24,399 bases of DNA from assembly GCA_964459065.1 (NCBI GenBank), contig CAYWMN010000025.1, forward strand, positions 1 to 24,399. The letters run 5' to 3'. The notes beneath the pieces are model-generated. The model saw only the letters and a list, made by a program, of their open reading frames with translations, was not told where the DNA came from and made no database searches. Positions 1 through 7,114 of this stretch are shown here, piece after piece; within the stretch, counting starts at the first letter, position 1; the number at the start of each line of letters is the position of its first letter. The stretch comes from JAMCXS01 sp964459065. Its GTDB lineage: Bacteria; Acidobacteriota; Terriglobia; UBA7540. The translations under genes and the position numbers were made by a program.

Positions 1-1013
1 ACTTTAATGCGCCGGTTCATCAGCATTTCCCACATAAAATCTTCCTTATTCCAGGGGAATTCCGGCTCCAGGAGGACCGCGTAGATGTGGAATACGTGCT
101 TAACGTCCGGCGACACATAAGGCAGTGTGAGGCCTGGGATATCCTTGAGCCGCTCGTTGTAGATTTTGGCGAGTTCCATGCGCCGGGCGGTCCACCCATC
201 AAGCTTCTGAAGTTGAACCAACCCCACCGCGGCTTGAATATCCGTCATCCGGTAGTTATAACCCACATTGTCAAAGTTCAGATACCAATATCGCTTACCC
301 ATCGGCTCCTCAGCCTCATCAATGGGCAGGTACTTGCCTTTGGGATCGTAGCTGCGGCAGCACAGCGAGCGAAAGGAGAGAGCCCGTTCATAAAGGTTCC
401 GGTCCGAGGTGACGAGCATGCCGCCCTCGCCAAGCGTGGTCATGTTCTTTTGCTGGTGAAAACTGAAGACGCCGATATCGCCCAGGGTCCCGGTTCTGCG
501 TCCTTTATACTCGGCGCCGGGGGCGTGGGCGCTGTCTTCAACCAGCAGAATGCCGCGCGGACGAGCCAGCTCCTGCAGAGCATCCATATCGCAGGGCTGC
601 CCGTAGAGATGAACGGGCAGAATCACCTTGGTCTTGTCGGTGATGCGCGAGGCGACTGAGGCCGGATCAAGATTCAAGGTGCGGGGATCGACGTCAGCAA
701 AGACCACCGAAGCTCCCGTGGCCGCAATCGCGTTCGCCGTCGAGATCCAGGAGACTGGCGTGGTGATCACTTCGTCGCCGGGGCCGACCTCGGCCGCCAG
801 CATGGCCAGGTGCAGACCCGCTGTGCAGGAAGAAACGGCCAAAGCGTACTTCGTGCCGCAATAGGCCGCAAAAGCTTCTTGAAACGCTTTTACTTTTGGC
901 CCGCTGGATGGGGCCGAAGCGTTCAAGACCTGGATTGCAGCTTCCGTCTCTTCCGGCCCGTAAACTGACCCGTGATTGAATTCAAGTTCATACAGAGCTT
1001 TGGGCAAAGCCAT
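1..1013 (-). CDS. DegT/DnrJ/EryC1/StrS-family PLP aminotransferase, 3' end cut by the window
   Basis: A sugar aminotransferase-type enzyme of the DegT/DnrJ/EryC1/StrS family. These usually transfer an amino group to a keto-sugar nucleotide in surface-glycan or antibiotic pathways. About 337 codons are visible and the C-terminus lies off the left edge. The ATG at 1013 has an AGGAGG ribosome site at 1021-1026. The protein starts MALPKALYELEF. It has the cofactor-binding VEDSAHAPGAEYKG stretch near residues 158-171 and the lysine motif FSFHQQKNMTTLGEGG, in which K189 is the expected Schiff-base lysine. The PVHLYGQPCDM segment (about 133-143) is also typical. The gene overlaps the end of the upstream RmlD-like gene by 26 nt, so the two are probably translationally coupled. 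The family is clear; the substrate is not. Confidence 0.9.
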   Translation of the reverse strand, partial: MALPKALYELEFNHGSVYGPEETEAAIQVLNASAPSSGPKVKAFQEAFAAYCGTKYALAVSSCTAGLHLAMLAAEVGPGDEVITTPVSWISTANAIAATGASVVFADVDPRTLNLDPASVASRITDKTKVILPVHLYGQPCDMDALQELARPRGILLVEDSAHAPGAEYKGRRTGTLGDIGVFSFHQQKNMTTLGEGGMLVTSDRNLYERALSFRSLCCRSYDPKGKYLPIDEAEEPMGKRYWYLNFDNVGYNYRMTDIQAAVGLVQLQKLDGWTARRMELAKIYNERLKDIPGLTLPYVSPDVKHVFHIYAVLLEPEFPWNKEDFMWEMLMNRRIK

Positions 1014-1922
1014 CGATTGACCTCCTGATTACTTCGTGAGCAGTTCCCAATGGAATATCGCAAACTTGCCGGAGGCGATCCGTCAGCAGAAGATGGGCGT
1101 TTCCGCGCGGCGCCCGGCCGGGCTTGCCGCCGGTTCGCGGGACGACCCGGGAAGTCTCGAAGCCCATTGCCTCCGCCAGTTGGCGGGTCATCTCGTACCG
1201 GGAAAGCGAGTCGAGAGAGCCCACATGGAAGACGCCCGAAGCGCCAGGGGTTTGCAGCAACTGAAGAATTACCTGGCTTAACGTGGCGACATCAATGGGA
1301 TTTCGGTATTCGTCCGCCGGAGCCGTACAAAGGTNNNNNNNNNNGGAGCCTGGACTTCATTCCCGTCGCGCAGGGACTTCGCCAGGCGGTTCAGGAACGC
1401 ATTGGTTCCGGAAGTGCGGCTGAAACCCAGCACCAGTGCGGGACGAACGATCAGGGATGAAGGAAGCGCCTTTGAGATCAGGACTTCGGCTTCGTGCTTG
1501 GTGCGGCCGTAAACGCTGAGAGGCGTCGGCGGGGCTTCCTCTTTGTATCCGTGCTGGTTGCCATCAAACACCGCCGCTGAAGAAACAAAAAGCAGGCGCG
1601 ATCCCATTTCCGCACAGGCTTTGACAACGTTCTCCGTTCCTTGAACGTTGACCGCCCGGGCCTGATCAGGATTTTGCTCGCAGCGGTCGATATCTGAAAT
1701 CGCGGCCAATAACACGACGGCATCCGGCTTGGTCTCTTGAAAAATCTTCCGAACACGTTCAGCGTCGGTGATTTCGATCTGGAAGCTTGCCGGTTCGGCG
1801 GGATCGGCCTGGGAATCGGCGGAGAATACGTCCCATGATCCCTGTGCTTTACTGACCAGATGCTGGCCGATAAAGCCTTTACTGCCAATAACCAACAGAC
1901 GTTTATTGGTGGTGTTTTCCAT
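988..1922 (-). CDS. RmlD-like NAD(P)-dependent sugar reductase, interrupted by an assembly gap
   Basis: An extended-SDR protein of the dTDP-4-dehydrorhamnose reductase (RmlD) type. Such enzymes reduce or epimerise nucleotide-linked 4-keto sugars. The N-terminal part (ATG at 1922) has the Rossmann motif GSKGFIG (residues 13-19), LLAAISDIDRCEQNP, FVSSAAVFDG and the catalytic VYGRTKHEAE. After the 10-N gap the protein resumes in another frame: PLCTAPADEYRNPIDVATLS, then GVFHVGSLDSLSRYEMTRQLAEAMG, which is the usual C-terminal part of the family, ending at a TGA at 988-990. The frame change falls exactly at the Ns, so the simplest reading is one intact gene whose true gap length is not 10. A weak AAGGA site precedes the start. 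The 3' end overlaps the aminotransferase start, so together they form a nucleotide-sugar operon. The exact substrate is not determined. Confidence 0.85.
1335..1344. other. Assembly gap (10 N) inside the RmlD-like gene
   Basis: Ten undetermined bases. The coding frames on either side differ by an amount that needs one more base, or two fewer, modulo 3. Ten is therefore probably a placeholder length. The apparent frameshift should not be read as a pseudogene. Confidence 0.97.
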
Positions 1923-1997
1923 GCTCGTATGGGTCCTTTAATCTGGTTCTTGCCCGACTTCGGCACTCAGTTTAATGATCTGTAGATAAGCTCACGT

Positions 1998-2016
1998 GAT
2001 GTTCTTTATGAACATC
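1998..2016. promoter_or_regulatory. Perfect 7-bp inverted repeat, candidate operator
   Basis: Arms gatgttc (1998-2004) and gaacatc (2010-2016) are exact reverse complements around a 5-nt AT-rich spacer. The element lies 76-94 nt upstream of the RmlD-like start and has no T tract on either strand, so it does not look like a terminator. A GATACT sequence, a partial match to a -10 box, lies just upstream of it on the minus strand. That would place the repeat at the start of the transcript, a usual site for a repressor operator. Promoter assignment is inference. Confidence 0.4.
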
Positions 2017-2071
2017 GAAGTGGTAGTATCGCACATTTTTGGAAAATTAAAGAAGATTCCGCAGGGGTGCC

Positions 2072-3388
2072 TTAGTTTGGATTTTGTTGCGGCTCTCCTT
2101 CCGCTCCCAACAATCGAATCTGGTGCAGTGTCAAGCCGTATCCGCTGCCGGGCGGGTTGGAACGATAGTGCGTATGAAGGTATCCGTTGGTGAAGTTCGC
2201 CGCATAGCAGAGCCAGGCCGTGCGCCCGTCTTTGCTGATGAACTTCGACGGAATGTTAACAAAGTAAGCTTGTTCGCCGAAGTGTCGCATATAAACCACA
2301 AGTTTCCAGGGTCCGGTGATGCTGGGCGACTCAAGAATATAAGTATTAAACCTGGAAATGGTGTTGCCGCCGTCCGTGATGCACATCAGGTAGCGGTGGA
2401 GCGGCGCGTCGTAGGTCATGGTGACGCAGCCGCAGTTGTTATTCCAATTAATTAAGGGTTTGATTTTGGCAAAGTCGTGCTTCCAGACGGCGTGGCCCTG
2501 GGCGTTGAATCCGGCAAAGTACTCATATTTGGACCGGTCGTTCATGTTCCGGATGCCGGGTTTCACCCGAATCATATAAATCTGGTCGCCGGTAATCCAA
2601 CTGAGGTTCGCCGGTCGCGGATCGGGATCGGGCGTAACCGCTCCCTGTCCCACCAGATACGCCATGCCGTCGGGAGAGTATTCCATGTTCTTTCCGAAAT
2701 CGACAAAGTGCGGAGAACCGATCTTGACCGTTCCGCCCGGCTTGCGGGGTTCCGGGAACAGCGGGTACCGCGGCGTGTGAGGGCAGGCGTGCCAGGTGTG
2801 GCCGTAATCGGTTGAGTAGCGAAACCCTACAAAGGGACCGAGGATGTCCCAGTTAAGCCCTTTGCCGGGATTGCCATCGGAATCCATCAGGCAGTAGGTT
2901 CCGTAATACCACACGCCGTCATACACCAAACTGCCGCAGGGATAGCGCCCTCCATAAGGAGCTGGACTCGCGGCGTAGATACCGGGATGGACGATTTTGA
3001 GTTCCAGGGGATTGTCGCCAACGATTGTGGCGTATCCGGTTGTGGCGGGGTGGTGGCGGCCGGAAGAGCTTGAGTGGATGCCGTTAACGCTGCCGTCGGT
3101 CCAGGGCGAATAGAGGTTTCCGTTTGCCGCCCAGGTGGGATACCAGGTGTCGGCGTGGGCGTAGTGGGCGTATTTTCCGGTGAACGCAACGCCTGTGATG
3201 TCTTTGGATTTCTGAAACGGGCAACCCGCTGGCGGCTCGGACGGCCAGACCCTGTAGGAATCCGGCTGTTTTTTGACTTGGGCCGCCTGCCGGGCTGTTT
3301 TGCAGCCGGGCGCGATCACAATCGCGAGAGCAAGCAGGGACCCGATTGCGCAACTGCGCACGGTTCGGAGCGCATTGGATGCTGCCAC
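2072..3388 (-). CDS. Predicted lipoprotein with sialidase/DUF4185-like beta-propeller features
   Basis: An exported lipoprotein of 438 residues. The GTG start at 3388 is preceded by GGGAGG. The N-terminus has basic residues, a hydrophobic stretch (about 14-26) and a lipobox ending in C29 (APGC). The mature part is rich in aromatic and glycine residues, with repeated beta-strand-like stretches: SLVYDGVWYYGTYCLMD, VGFRYSTDYGHTWHACPHTP, DQIYMIRVKPG, TYILESPSITGPWKLV and RTAWLCYAANF. The S-x-D-x-G-x-T-W pattern in STDYGHTW is an Asp-box-like turn of sialidase-type propellers. 'Friend-of' DUF4185 or exo-glycosidase proteins are the best family guess; I cannot identify catalytic residues. It lies 45 nt downstream of the SDR gene on the same strand and probably shares its transcript, which suggests a role in handling an extracellular sugar. 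Function unproven. Confidence 0.75.
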   Translation of the reverse strand: MAASNALRTVRSCAIGSLLALAIVIAPGCKTARQAAQVKKQPDSYRVWPSEPPAGCPFQKSKDITGVAFTGKYAHYAHADTWYPTWAANGNLYSPWTDGSVNGIHSSSSGRHHPATTGYATIVGDNPLELKIVHPGIYAASPAPYGGRYPCGSLVYDGVWYYGTYCLMDSDGNPGKGLNWDILGPFVGFRYSTDYGHTWHACPHTPRYPLFPEPRKPGGTVKIGSPHFVDFGKNMEYSPDGMAYLVGQGAVTPDPDPRPANLSWITGDQIYMIRVKPGIRNMNDRSKYEYFAGFNAQGHAVWKHDFAKIKPLINWNNNCGCVTMTYDAPLHRYLMCITDGGNTISRFNTYILESPSITGPWKLVVYMRHFGEQAYFVNIPSKFISKDGRTAWLCYAANFTNGYLHTHYRSNPPGSGYGLTLHQIRLLGAEGEPQQNPN

Positions 3389-3433
3389 GGTCGTAAGCCT
3401 CCCAGGCCCGTTTTCCTGGCTTCGGCAGGAAGG

Positions 3434-4243
3434 TTAAGTCTTTACGGCGCCGGTTCCGGATTCCTGAAACGCCATGCCTCCGACGGGCACCGTCAGTCCG
3501 CCATCAACCGGAATGCCAGCGCCGGTGACGAACGAGGCGTCCTCGCTGGCAAGGAACAGAATCACGCGCGCCACTTCTTCCGGGCGCCCCATCTTGCCGC
3601 GAACATGCAGCTTGTCGCAGGCTTCCAGGACTTTTTCCGGGTGAGGGTCCAGGGCGGCAGACCAACGCAGCATCGGAGTGTCAATGGCGCCGGGCATCAC
3701 ACAATTCGCCCGGATGTTCTGCTTTCCGTAATCGACGGCGATGGCACGGGTCAATCCCAGAAGCGCGTGTTTGCTGACCACATAGTGCGCCGAGTTGCGT
3801 TGAGCGAAGGCCGACTGTACCGAACCCGTAATGACAATCGATCCCCCGCCGCTTTTGATCATTTCCGGGATGGCGTACTTGGTCATGAGAAAAGCGCCCT
3901 TGAGATTGACGTTCATCACCTCGTCCCATTCTTCTTCCGACATAGTCGTTACCGTGCCGTACCGCTGGATGCCGGCGTTGTTGACCAGGACGTCGAGGCG
4001 GCCGAAGCTTGAACCAATCTCGGCAATCATGCCTTCAACTTGTTTTCGATCGCTGATGTCGGCTTGAAAGTACTCGATATGCGCTCCGTTTTTTTGCAAT
4101 TCGTTGACGACTTTACCGCTCGATTCGGCATCGCGATCCACAAGGGCAACTTTGGCATTTCTTTTTGCAAACTCCTCGACGCAGGCCCGGCCGATCCCTG
4201 ATCCTCCACCCGTCACAATGACTGCTTTATCTTTAAAATCCAT
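3434..4243 (-). CDS. SDR-family NAD-dependent dehydrogenase (classical type)
   Basis: A classical short-chain dehydrogenase/reductase of 269 residues that oxidises or reduces a hydroxy/keto group, possibly of a sugar or sugar acid. Motifs: cofactor-binding TGGGSGIG (11-18), D36 at the end of the second strand (favours NAD over NADP), NNAG (88-91), N113, and catalytic S141, Y154 and K158 in ITGS and YVVSK. The C-terminal GRPEEVARVILFLAS and PVDGG are standard. An open frame extends upstream to 4474, but the ATG at 4243 is chosen because an AAGGAG site lies 10 nt before it and the protein begins MDFKDKAVIVTGGG as family members do. The lipoprotein gene follows after 45 nt. The overall sequence resembles glucose/3-oxoacyl/2-keto-3-deoxyfuconate dehydrogenase relatives; substrate unknown. 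Confidence 0.9.
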   Translation of the reverse strand: MDFKDKAVIVTGGGSGIGRACVEEFAKRNAKVALVDRDAESSGKVVNELQKNGAHIEYFQADISDRKQVEGMIAEIGSSFGRLDVLVNNAGIQRYGTVTTMSEEEWDEVMNVNLKGAFLMTKYAIPEMIKSGGGSIVITGSVQSAFAQRNSAHYVVSKHALLGLTRAIAVDYGKQNIRANCVMPGAIDTPMLRWSAALDPHPEKVLEACDKLHVRGKMGRPEEVARVILFLASEDASFVTGAGIPVDGGLTVPVGGMAFQESGTGAVKT

Positions 4244-4387
4244 GGTCCATTTTCTCCTTGTCAAAGTCGGGACCAGCTTGCCGGCTGATCCCAGGGTGCG
4301 TCCTCGCGACGGAACGATTGCGCCGGCGGGTGAATTTTCGGCTGATGCGGAATTGCGCCCTCCCGCGCCTGGATTGCACATCATACC

Positions 4388-4400
4388 ACTGCTTTGCAGT
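4388..4400. promoter_or_regulatory. Short inverted repeat next to a TATGAT box
   Basis: actgc-ttt-gcagt is a perfect 5-bp repeat. It lies directly upstream of TATGAT on the minus strand (4380-4385), a 5/6 match to a -10 box, and about 140 nt before the SDR start. No convincing -35 was found. This could be an operator in the promoter of the SDR-lipoprotein operon; weak evidence. Confidence 0.25.
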
Positions 4401-4441
4401 ATTGACCTGATTTCCCGGAAGGGACCTTTGCAACCTCGTCC

Positions 4442-4493
4442 GGCGGCTGCAGCCGGGGCGGGGAAATGAGTCAAAAGCCCGCCGGCAGCCGTC
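4442..4493. other. Strong GC-rich two-part hairpin in the divergent spacer
   Basis: The 442-nt region between the divergent SDR and URO-D-like genes has no gene, but it holds this structure. The outer stem is 4442-4450 with 4485-4493 (9 bp, one G-U). The inner stem is GGCGGG 4457-4462 with CCCGCC 4478-4483 (6 bp), separated by a lopsided internal loop. Neither strand has an adjacent T tract, so it is not a standard intrinsic terminator. It may insulate the divergent genes or be part of a leader RNA. Confidence 0.4.
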
Positions 4494-4550
4494 CCGGCGC
4501 GAGGTGTTATTTTGCCGCGGGCGTCGGCCGCAAGGAGGCTTGGGTCCGGC

Positions 4551-4601
4551 GTGCCGGTCGCAGATTTTTCGCTCCGCGCAGGGACATGCTCAGTGGTCTA
4601 A
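4551..4601 (+). CDS. Possible 16-codon leader peptide upstream of the URO-D-like gene
   Basis: GTG at 4551 opens a short frame reading MPVADFSLRAGTCSVV and stopping at TAA 4599-4601. A perfect AAGGAGG lies at 4532-4538, though the 12-nt spacing is long. The stop is immediately before a small stem-loop with a T run (4603-4620). The peptide has no run of one amino acid, so classical attenuation is not indicated. Very tentative. Confidence 0.15.
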   Translation: MPVADFSLRAGTCSVV

Positions 4602-4602
4602 T

Positions 4603-4620
4603 AGGACAGGCGTCCTTTTT
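4603..4620 (+). terminator. Small stem-loop plus T5, possible attenuator or weak terminator
   Basis: AGGAC (4603-4607), loop AGGC, GTCCT (4612-4616), then T to 4620. The stem is only 5 bp, so it would be weak alone. It sits 65 nt upstream of the URO-D-like start on the same strand. Confidence 0.25.
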
Positions 4621-4685
4621 GCCGTGGTAGGATGTCGAGCACGGTCAATGTGACGATCCGGATTCTACAGTGGGAGTGAGTGAAC

Positions 4686-5720
4686 GTGAATTCTTTGCAG
4701 CGTGTCCAGGCAGTTTTGGCGGGGGAAATTCCAGACCGTGTGCCGGTTTGCCTCCATAACTTTCTGCTCGCGTGCCGCGAGGCGCGGATTCCAATCGATG
4801 AATACCGTGTGAACCCGCAATCGATGGCCCGGGCTCACCTCCAGGCCGTTGAAAAATACGGCTATGACTGCATTTTGATCGACACGGATACCACCATGAT
4901 CGCCGAGGCGATGGGCGCCAAATCAGAGTGTGCGCCCAATGAGCCGGGGCGCATTGTTGAACCGGCCATTCACAGCCTTGGAGAAGTGGACCGGCTGAAG
5001 GTTGTCAATCCAGAGAAAGACGGCCGGATTCCCGCTCTGGTTGAAGGTGTCCGGCTGATGGCGCGCCAGGTGGGTGACGAGGTTGCCATCCGCGGCAATG
5101 CTGACCAGGCTGCCTTCAGCCTGGCGTGCCTGGTGCGGGGCATCGAGGATTTCCTGATGGAATTGGCCTCTGACCCGGATCATCCCGGCATCCGCCGGCT
5201 GCTGGAGGTTTGCTACCAATCACACCTGGCCGTCCATCGGGCCTTGTCCAAGGCCGGCGCCCACCTGACTTCCCTGGGTGACAGTCTTGCCGGGCCCGAC
5301 GTAACATCGCCTCGAATGTTCAACCGCTTTGCCCGGCCCTACGAGGAGAGACTCGTCAAAGACCTGTCCCAAGACGGCATTTTTCCGGTGATCCACATCT
5401 GCGGTGACACCAGCCTTATTCTTGAGGCTCTTTCAGAGTACGAATTTTGCGGTTTTGAACTGGATTACAAGACGGACGCGGCCAAGGCCAAAAGGGTTGC
5501 GGGCCGGCGGCACGTTCTTTTCGGCAACCTGGATCCCAGCGGGGTGCTGGCGCGCGGAACCGAGGCGGAAGTCTGCCGGGCGACCCGGGAAATTATCTCG
5601 CTTTGGAAGCCGGAGGGACGATTCATCTTGAACGCCGGATGCGCTATTCCCGCGACAACTCCGGAGGCGAACATCCGTGCCTTGATGAAAACGGTTCATG
5701 AAGTGGGCGTGTACGCCTAG
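4686..5720 (+). CDS. URO-D superfamily protein, MtaA/CmuA methyltransferase-like, with Zn site
   Basis: A 344-residue protein of the uroporphyrinogen decarboxylase superfamily, but it is probably not HemE: the N-terminal RQAGR-type motif of HemE is replaced by RVPVCLHNFLLACREARIP. It carries the zinc-thiol activation signature of corrinoid-dependent methyltransferases (MtaA, MtbA, CmuA type), with H237 and C239 in HICGDT and C319 in AGCAIP. Such enzymes move a methyl group between a corrinoid protein and a thiol such as coenzyme M or a folate-type acceptor. Two GTG starts are possible, 4680 and 4686. I choose 4686 because GGGAG (4672-4676) is then well spaced. No corrinoid protein or activator is encoded in the window. 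The next gene on the strand is a DeoR regulator. An O-demethylation role for methylated sugars or aromatics is inference. Confidence 0.8.
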   Translation: MNSLQRVQAVLAGEIPDRVPVCLHNFLLACREARIPIDEYRVNPQSMARAHLQAVEKYGYDCILIDTDTTMIAEAMGAKSECAPNEPGRIVEPAIHSLGEVDRLKVVNPEKDGRIPALVEGVRLMARQVGDEVAIRGNADQAAFSLACLVRGIEDFLMELASDPDHPGIRRLLEVCYQSHLAVHRALSKAGAHLTSLGDSLAGPDVTSPRMFNRFARPYEERLVKDLSQDGIFPVIHICGDTSLILEALSEYEFCGFELDYKTDAAKAKRVAGRRHVLFGNLDPSGVLARGTEAEVCRATREIISLWKPEGRFILNAGCAIPATTPEANIRALMKTVHEVGVYA

Positions 5721-5738
5721 CCTGAAGATTTCACTGCT

Positions 5739-5772
5739 CCCCGGTTGCTCTGATCGCGTTGGCAAACCGGGG
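5739..5772 (+). terminator. Hairpin after the URO-D-like gene
   Basis: CCCCGGTT (5739-5746) pairs exactly with AACCGGGG (5765-5772), and two further pairs form if one A bulges. It begins 18 nt after the stop codon. No T tract follows, so it is either a 3' mRNA-stabilising stem or a poor intrinsic terminator. Confidence 0.5.
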
Positions 5773-5829
5773 ATGCGCCGAGACCTATAGGAAATCGTTT
5801 CATCGCTTGTCCTGGAGGGGTGGAGTTTC

Positions 5830-5928
5830 GTGCCAGGGAAGCGTGCTGATGGGCTACGGGGAGTCGCGCCGGTGTTTCCGGCGGGCGGAGGTCGGCGGCG
5901 CGTGAGGGCGTCTTGTTCTGCCCAATAG
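5830..5928 (+). CDS. Possible 32-residue basic small protein before the DeoR gene
   Basis: GTG at 5830 has GGAG at 5822-5825 (4-nt spacing) and opens a frame rich in Arg and Gly (MPGKRADGLRGVAPV..., then GGGRRRVRAS), stopping at TAG 5926-5928. It ends 16 nt before the DeoR start, as a leader peptide might. GC-rich sequence keeps frames open by chance and no homology is recognised. Low confidence. Confidence 0.15.
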   Translation: MPGKRADGLRGVAPVFPAGGGRRRVRASCSAQ

Positions 5929-5944
5929 ACTTGGAGAAACTGAG

Positions 5945-6742
5945 TTGAAACAGTCAGGTTCGAACAAACGACGCAGCAAGATTATTACGGTCCTTGCCCA
6001 CCGCGGAAACATGTCCGTGGCGGATCTGGCGCGCCAGTTCGACGTTTCGGAGATGACGGTCCGCCGCGACCTGCATGAAATGGAACAGGCCGGCAGAGTG
6101 ATCCGAACGCCCGGCGGAGCAGCCCTGCGGCGTGCGATCACCTTTGAAAAAGACTACGCTGAACGATTGCAAAAGATGGCTGAAGCCAAGGACCGGATCG
6201 GCCGCAAAGCCGCCTCGCTGGTCAACCCGGGCGAGTCGATCGTCCTCGATTCAGGCACCACAACCCATTGCATCGCCCGGCACCTTCGGGGCCGTAGCGA
6301 CATCGCCGTGATTACCTTTTCTCTGTCCGTATTGGATGACCTGCAGTCGGCCCGCGTGGAACTGACCGGGGGTGTCTACCGGCACCGGAGCCTGGACCTG
6401 GTGGGCGGCGGTGTGGGGGAAAGCTTGATGAAAATCTGCGCCAACAAGGTCTTCTTTGGCGCCGCGGCCGTTTCTTTTGAAAGAGGCGTTACCGTCAATG
6501 ATCCTGAAGCTCAGCGAGCCTTAGTGAAAGCCGGCCTGGAGCGAATTCTGGTGGTAGATAGCAGTAAGATCGGAACTGAGGCTTTGTACTCCTTTTGTAA
6601 TATCAACGATTGCGACCTGATTATTACTGACGCTGGGATCAGCCCTGAGAGTCTGGGCCGCCTTCAGAAAATCACCAAAGTGATTGTGGCGGATGAAAAA
6701 GGGACGGCGACTCCAGAGAGCGATGTTCAGGCCGCTGTTTGA
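5945..6742 (+). CDS. DeoR/GlpR-family transcriptional regulator
   Basis: A 265-residue repressor-type regulator of sugar metabolism. The N-terminal DeoR helix-turn-helix covers about residues 9-60 (MSVADLARQFDVSEMTVRRDLHEMEQAGRVIRTPGGA, with the helix pair near 24-44). The C-terminal DeoRC sensor domain runs from about 80 to 240, with the phosphosugar-binding DSGTTT at 102-107 and later GGVGES, FFGAAAVS, VVDSSKIG and IITDAG. The start is TTG at 5945 with GGAG at 5933-5936; no in-frame ATG before the HTH would keep the domain whole. It lies 224 nt after the URO-D-like gene on the same strand. It is a plausible controller of that gene, of the divergent SDR-lipoprotein operon, or of itself. The effector is unknown. 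Confidence 0.92.
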   Translation: MKQSGSNKRRSKIITVLAHRGNMSVADLARQFDVSEMTVRRDLHEMEQAGRVIRTPGGAALRRAITFEKDYAERLQKMAEAKDRIGRKAASLVNPGESIVLDSGTTTHCIARHLRGRSDIAVITFSLSVLDDLQSARVELTGGVYRHRSLDLVGGGVGESLMKICANKVFFGAAAVSFERGVTVNDPEAQRALVKAGLERILVVDSSKIGTEALYSFCNINDCDLIITDAGISPESLGRLQKITKVIVADEKGTATPESDVQAAV

Positions 6743-6756
6743 TTGAGCGCTCCCGG

Positions 6757-6777
6757 GGCGGTCCGTACCGTTCCGCC
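6757..6777 (+). terminator. GC-rich hairpin just after the DeoR gene
   Basis: GGCGG (6757-6761) pairs with CCGCC (6773-6777), and an alternative inner CGGT/ACCG stem is possible. It is followed only by GTTT. It starts 14 nt after the stop codon. A longer TTGAGC (6743-6748) with GCTCAA (6809-6814) pairing could enclose it. This is probably the 3' end region of the deoR transcript. Confidence 0.35.
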
Positions 6778-6960
6778 GTTTGAAAAACTCGCCCTGCGCC
6801 GCGCCGGGGCTCAAAACCTCTGAAACGGCTCCGGATTAATACCGGCCGCTGGCGCAAACCGGGTGCGGCGGACCTTCGTAGCGATATCAGCCCCTTGCCC
6901 TGCCCAAGATCATCCTTCCCGGATGGCGCCCTGATGCTTTAACATAGAAGATCAGACTTC

Positions 6961-7039
6961 GTGCAGCGTCTAAACCGTTAACGCTGTGCTTCCAGCCGGA
7001 CTTTCTTCACTGAAGTTTCCTGGCGAGGAATAGTCCGGT
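6961..7039 (+). ncRNA. Candidate structured leader RNA upstream of typA
   Basis: Two adjacent folds can be drawn by eye. Hairpin I: 6961-6969 with 6981-6989 (9 bp including two G-U pairs), a bulged C at 6970, then UAA 6971-6973 with UUA 6978-6980 capped by ACCG. Six nt later comes a compact three-way junction. P1 is CCGGACT 6996-7002 with AGTCCGG 7032-7038, extended by a G-U pair at 6995/7039. P2 is CTTC 7005-7008 with GAAG 7012-7015. P3 is TTCCT 7017-7021 with AGGAA 7026-7030, with a GGCG loop. Junction strands are only 2, 1 and 1 nt. The structure ends 75 nt before the typA ATG and lies in a 372-nt stretch with no other gene. It matches no riboswitch class I can name. A TAACAT box at 6940-6945 could be a weak -10. 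No covariation data were available. Confidence 0.4.
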
Positions 7040-7114
7040 CAGTTCTGCAACACAATCCCCGAGTCCATTCGGTTCGGTTGACAGGACGATCGCCAGCGGT
7101 TGGGGCGGACGACT

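Noticed and set aside
87..659. 190-codon plus-strand open frame at the left edge
   Set aside because: It lies antisense to the DegT aminotransferase, which has full family motifs and a strong ribosome site; a shadow frame in GC-rich DNA.
3413..3431. 6-bp hairpin TTCCTG/CAGGAA between the SDR and lipoprotein genes
   Set aside because: It has a G-G mismatch above a short stem and no T tract; too weak to call a terminator within a likely operon.
3074..4012. 312-codon plus-strand frame
   Set aside because: It overlaps the lipoprotein and SDR genes on the other strand, has no recognisable domain and reads like reverse-frame sequence.
6961..7039. Hammerhead ribozyme as an explanation of the three-way junction
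   Set aside because: The conserved CUGAUGA and GAAA core sequences are absent.
7078..7083. TTGACA just upstream of typA
   Set aside because: A consensus -35 by sequence, but no -10 lies at 16-18 nt and the gene starts at 7115, leaving no room for a usual promoter.
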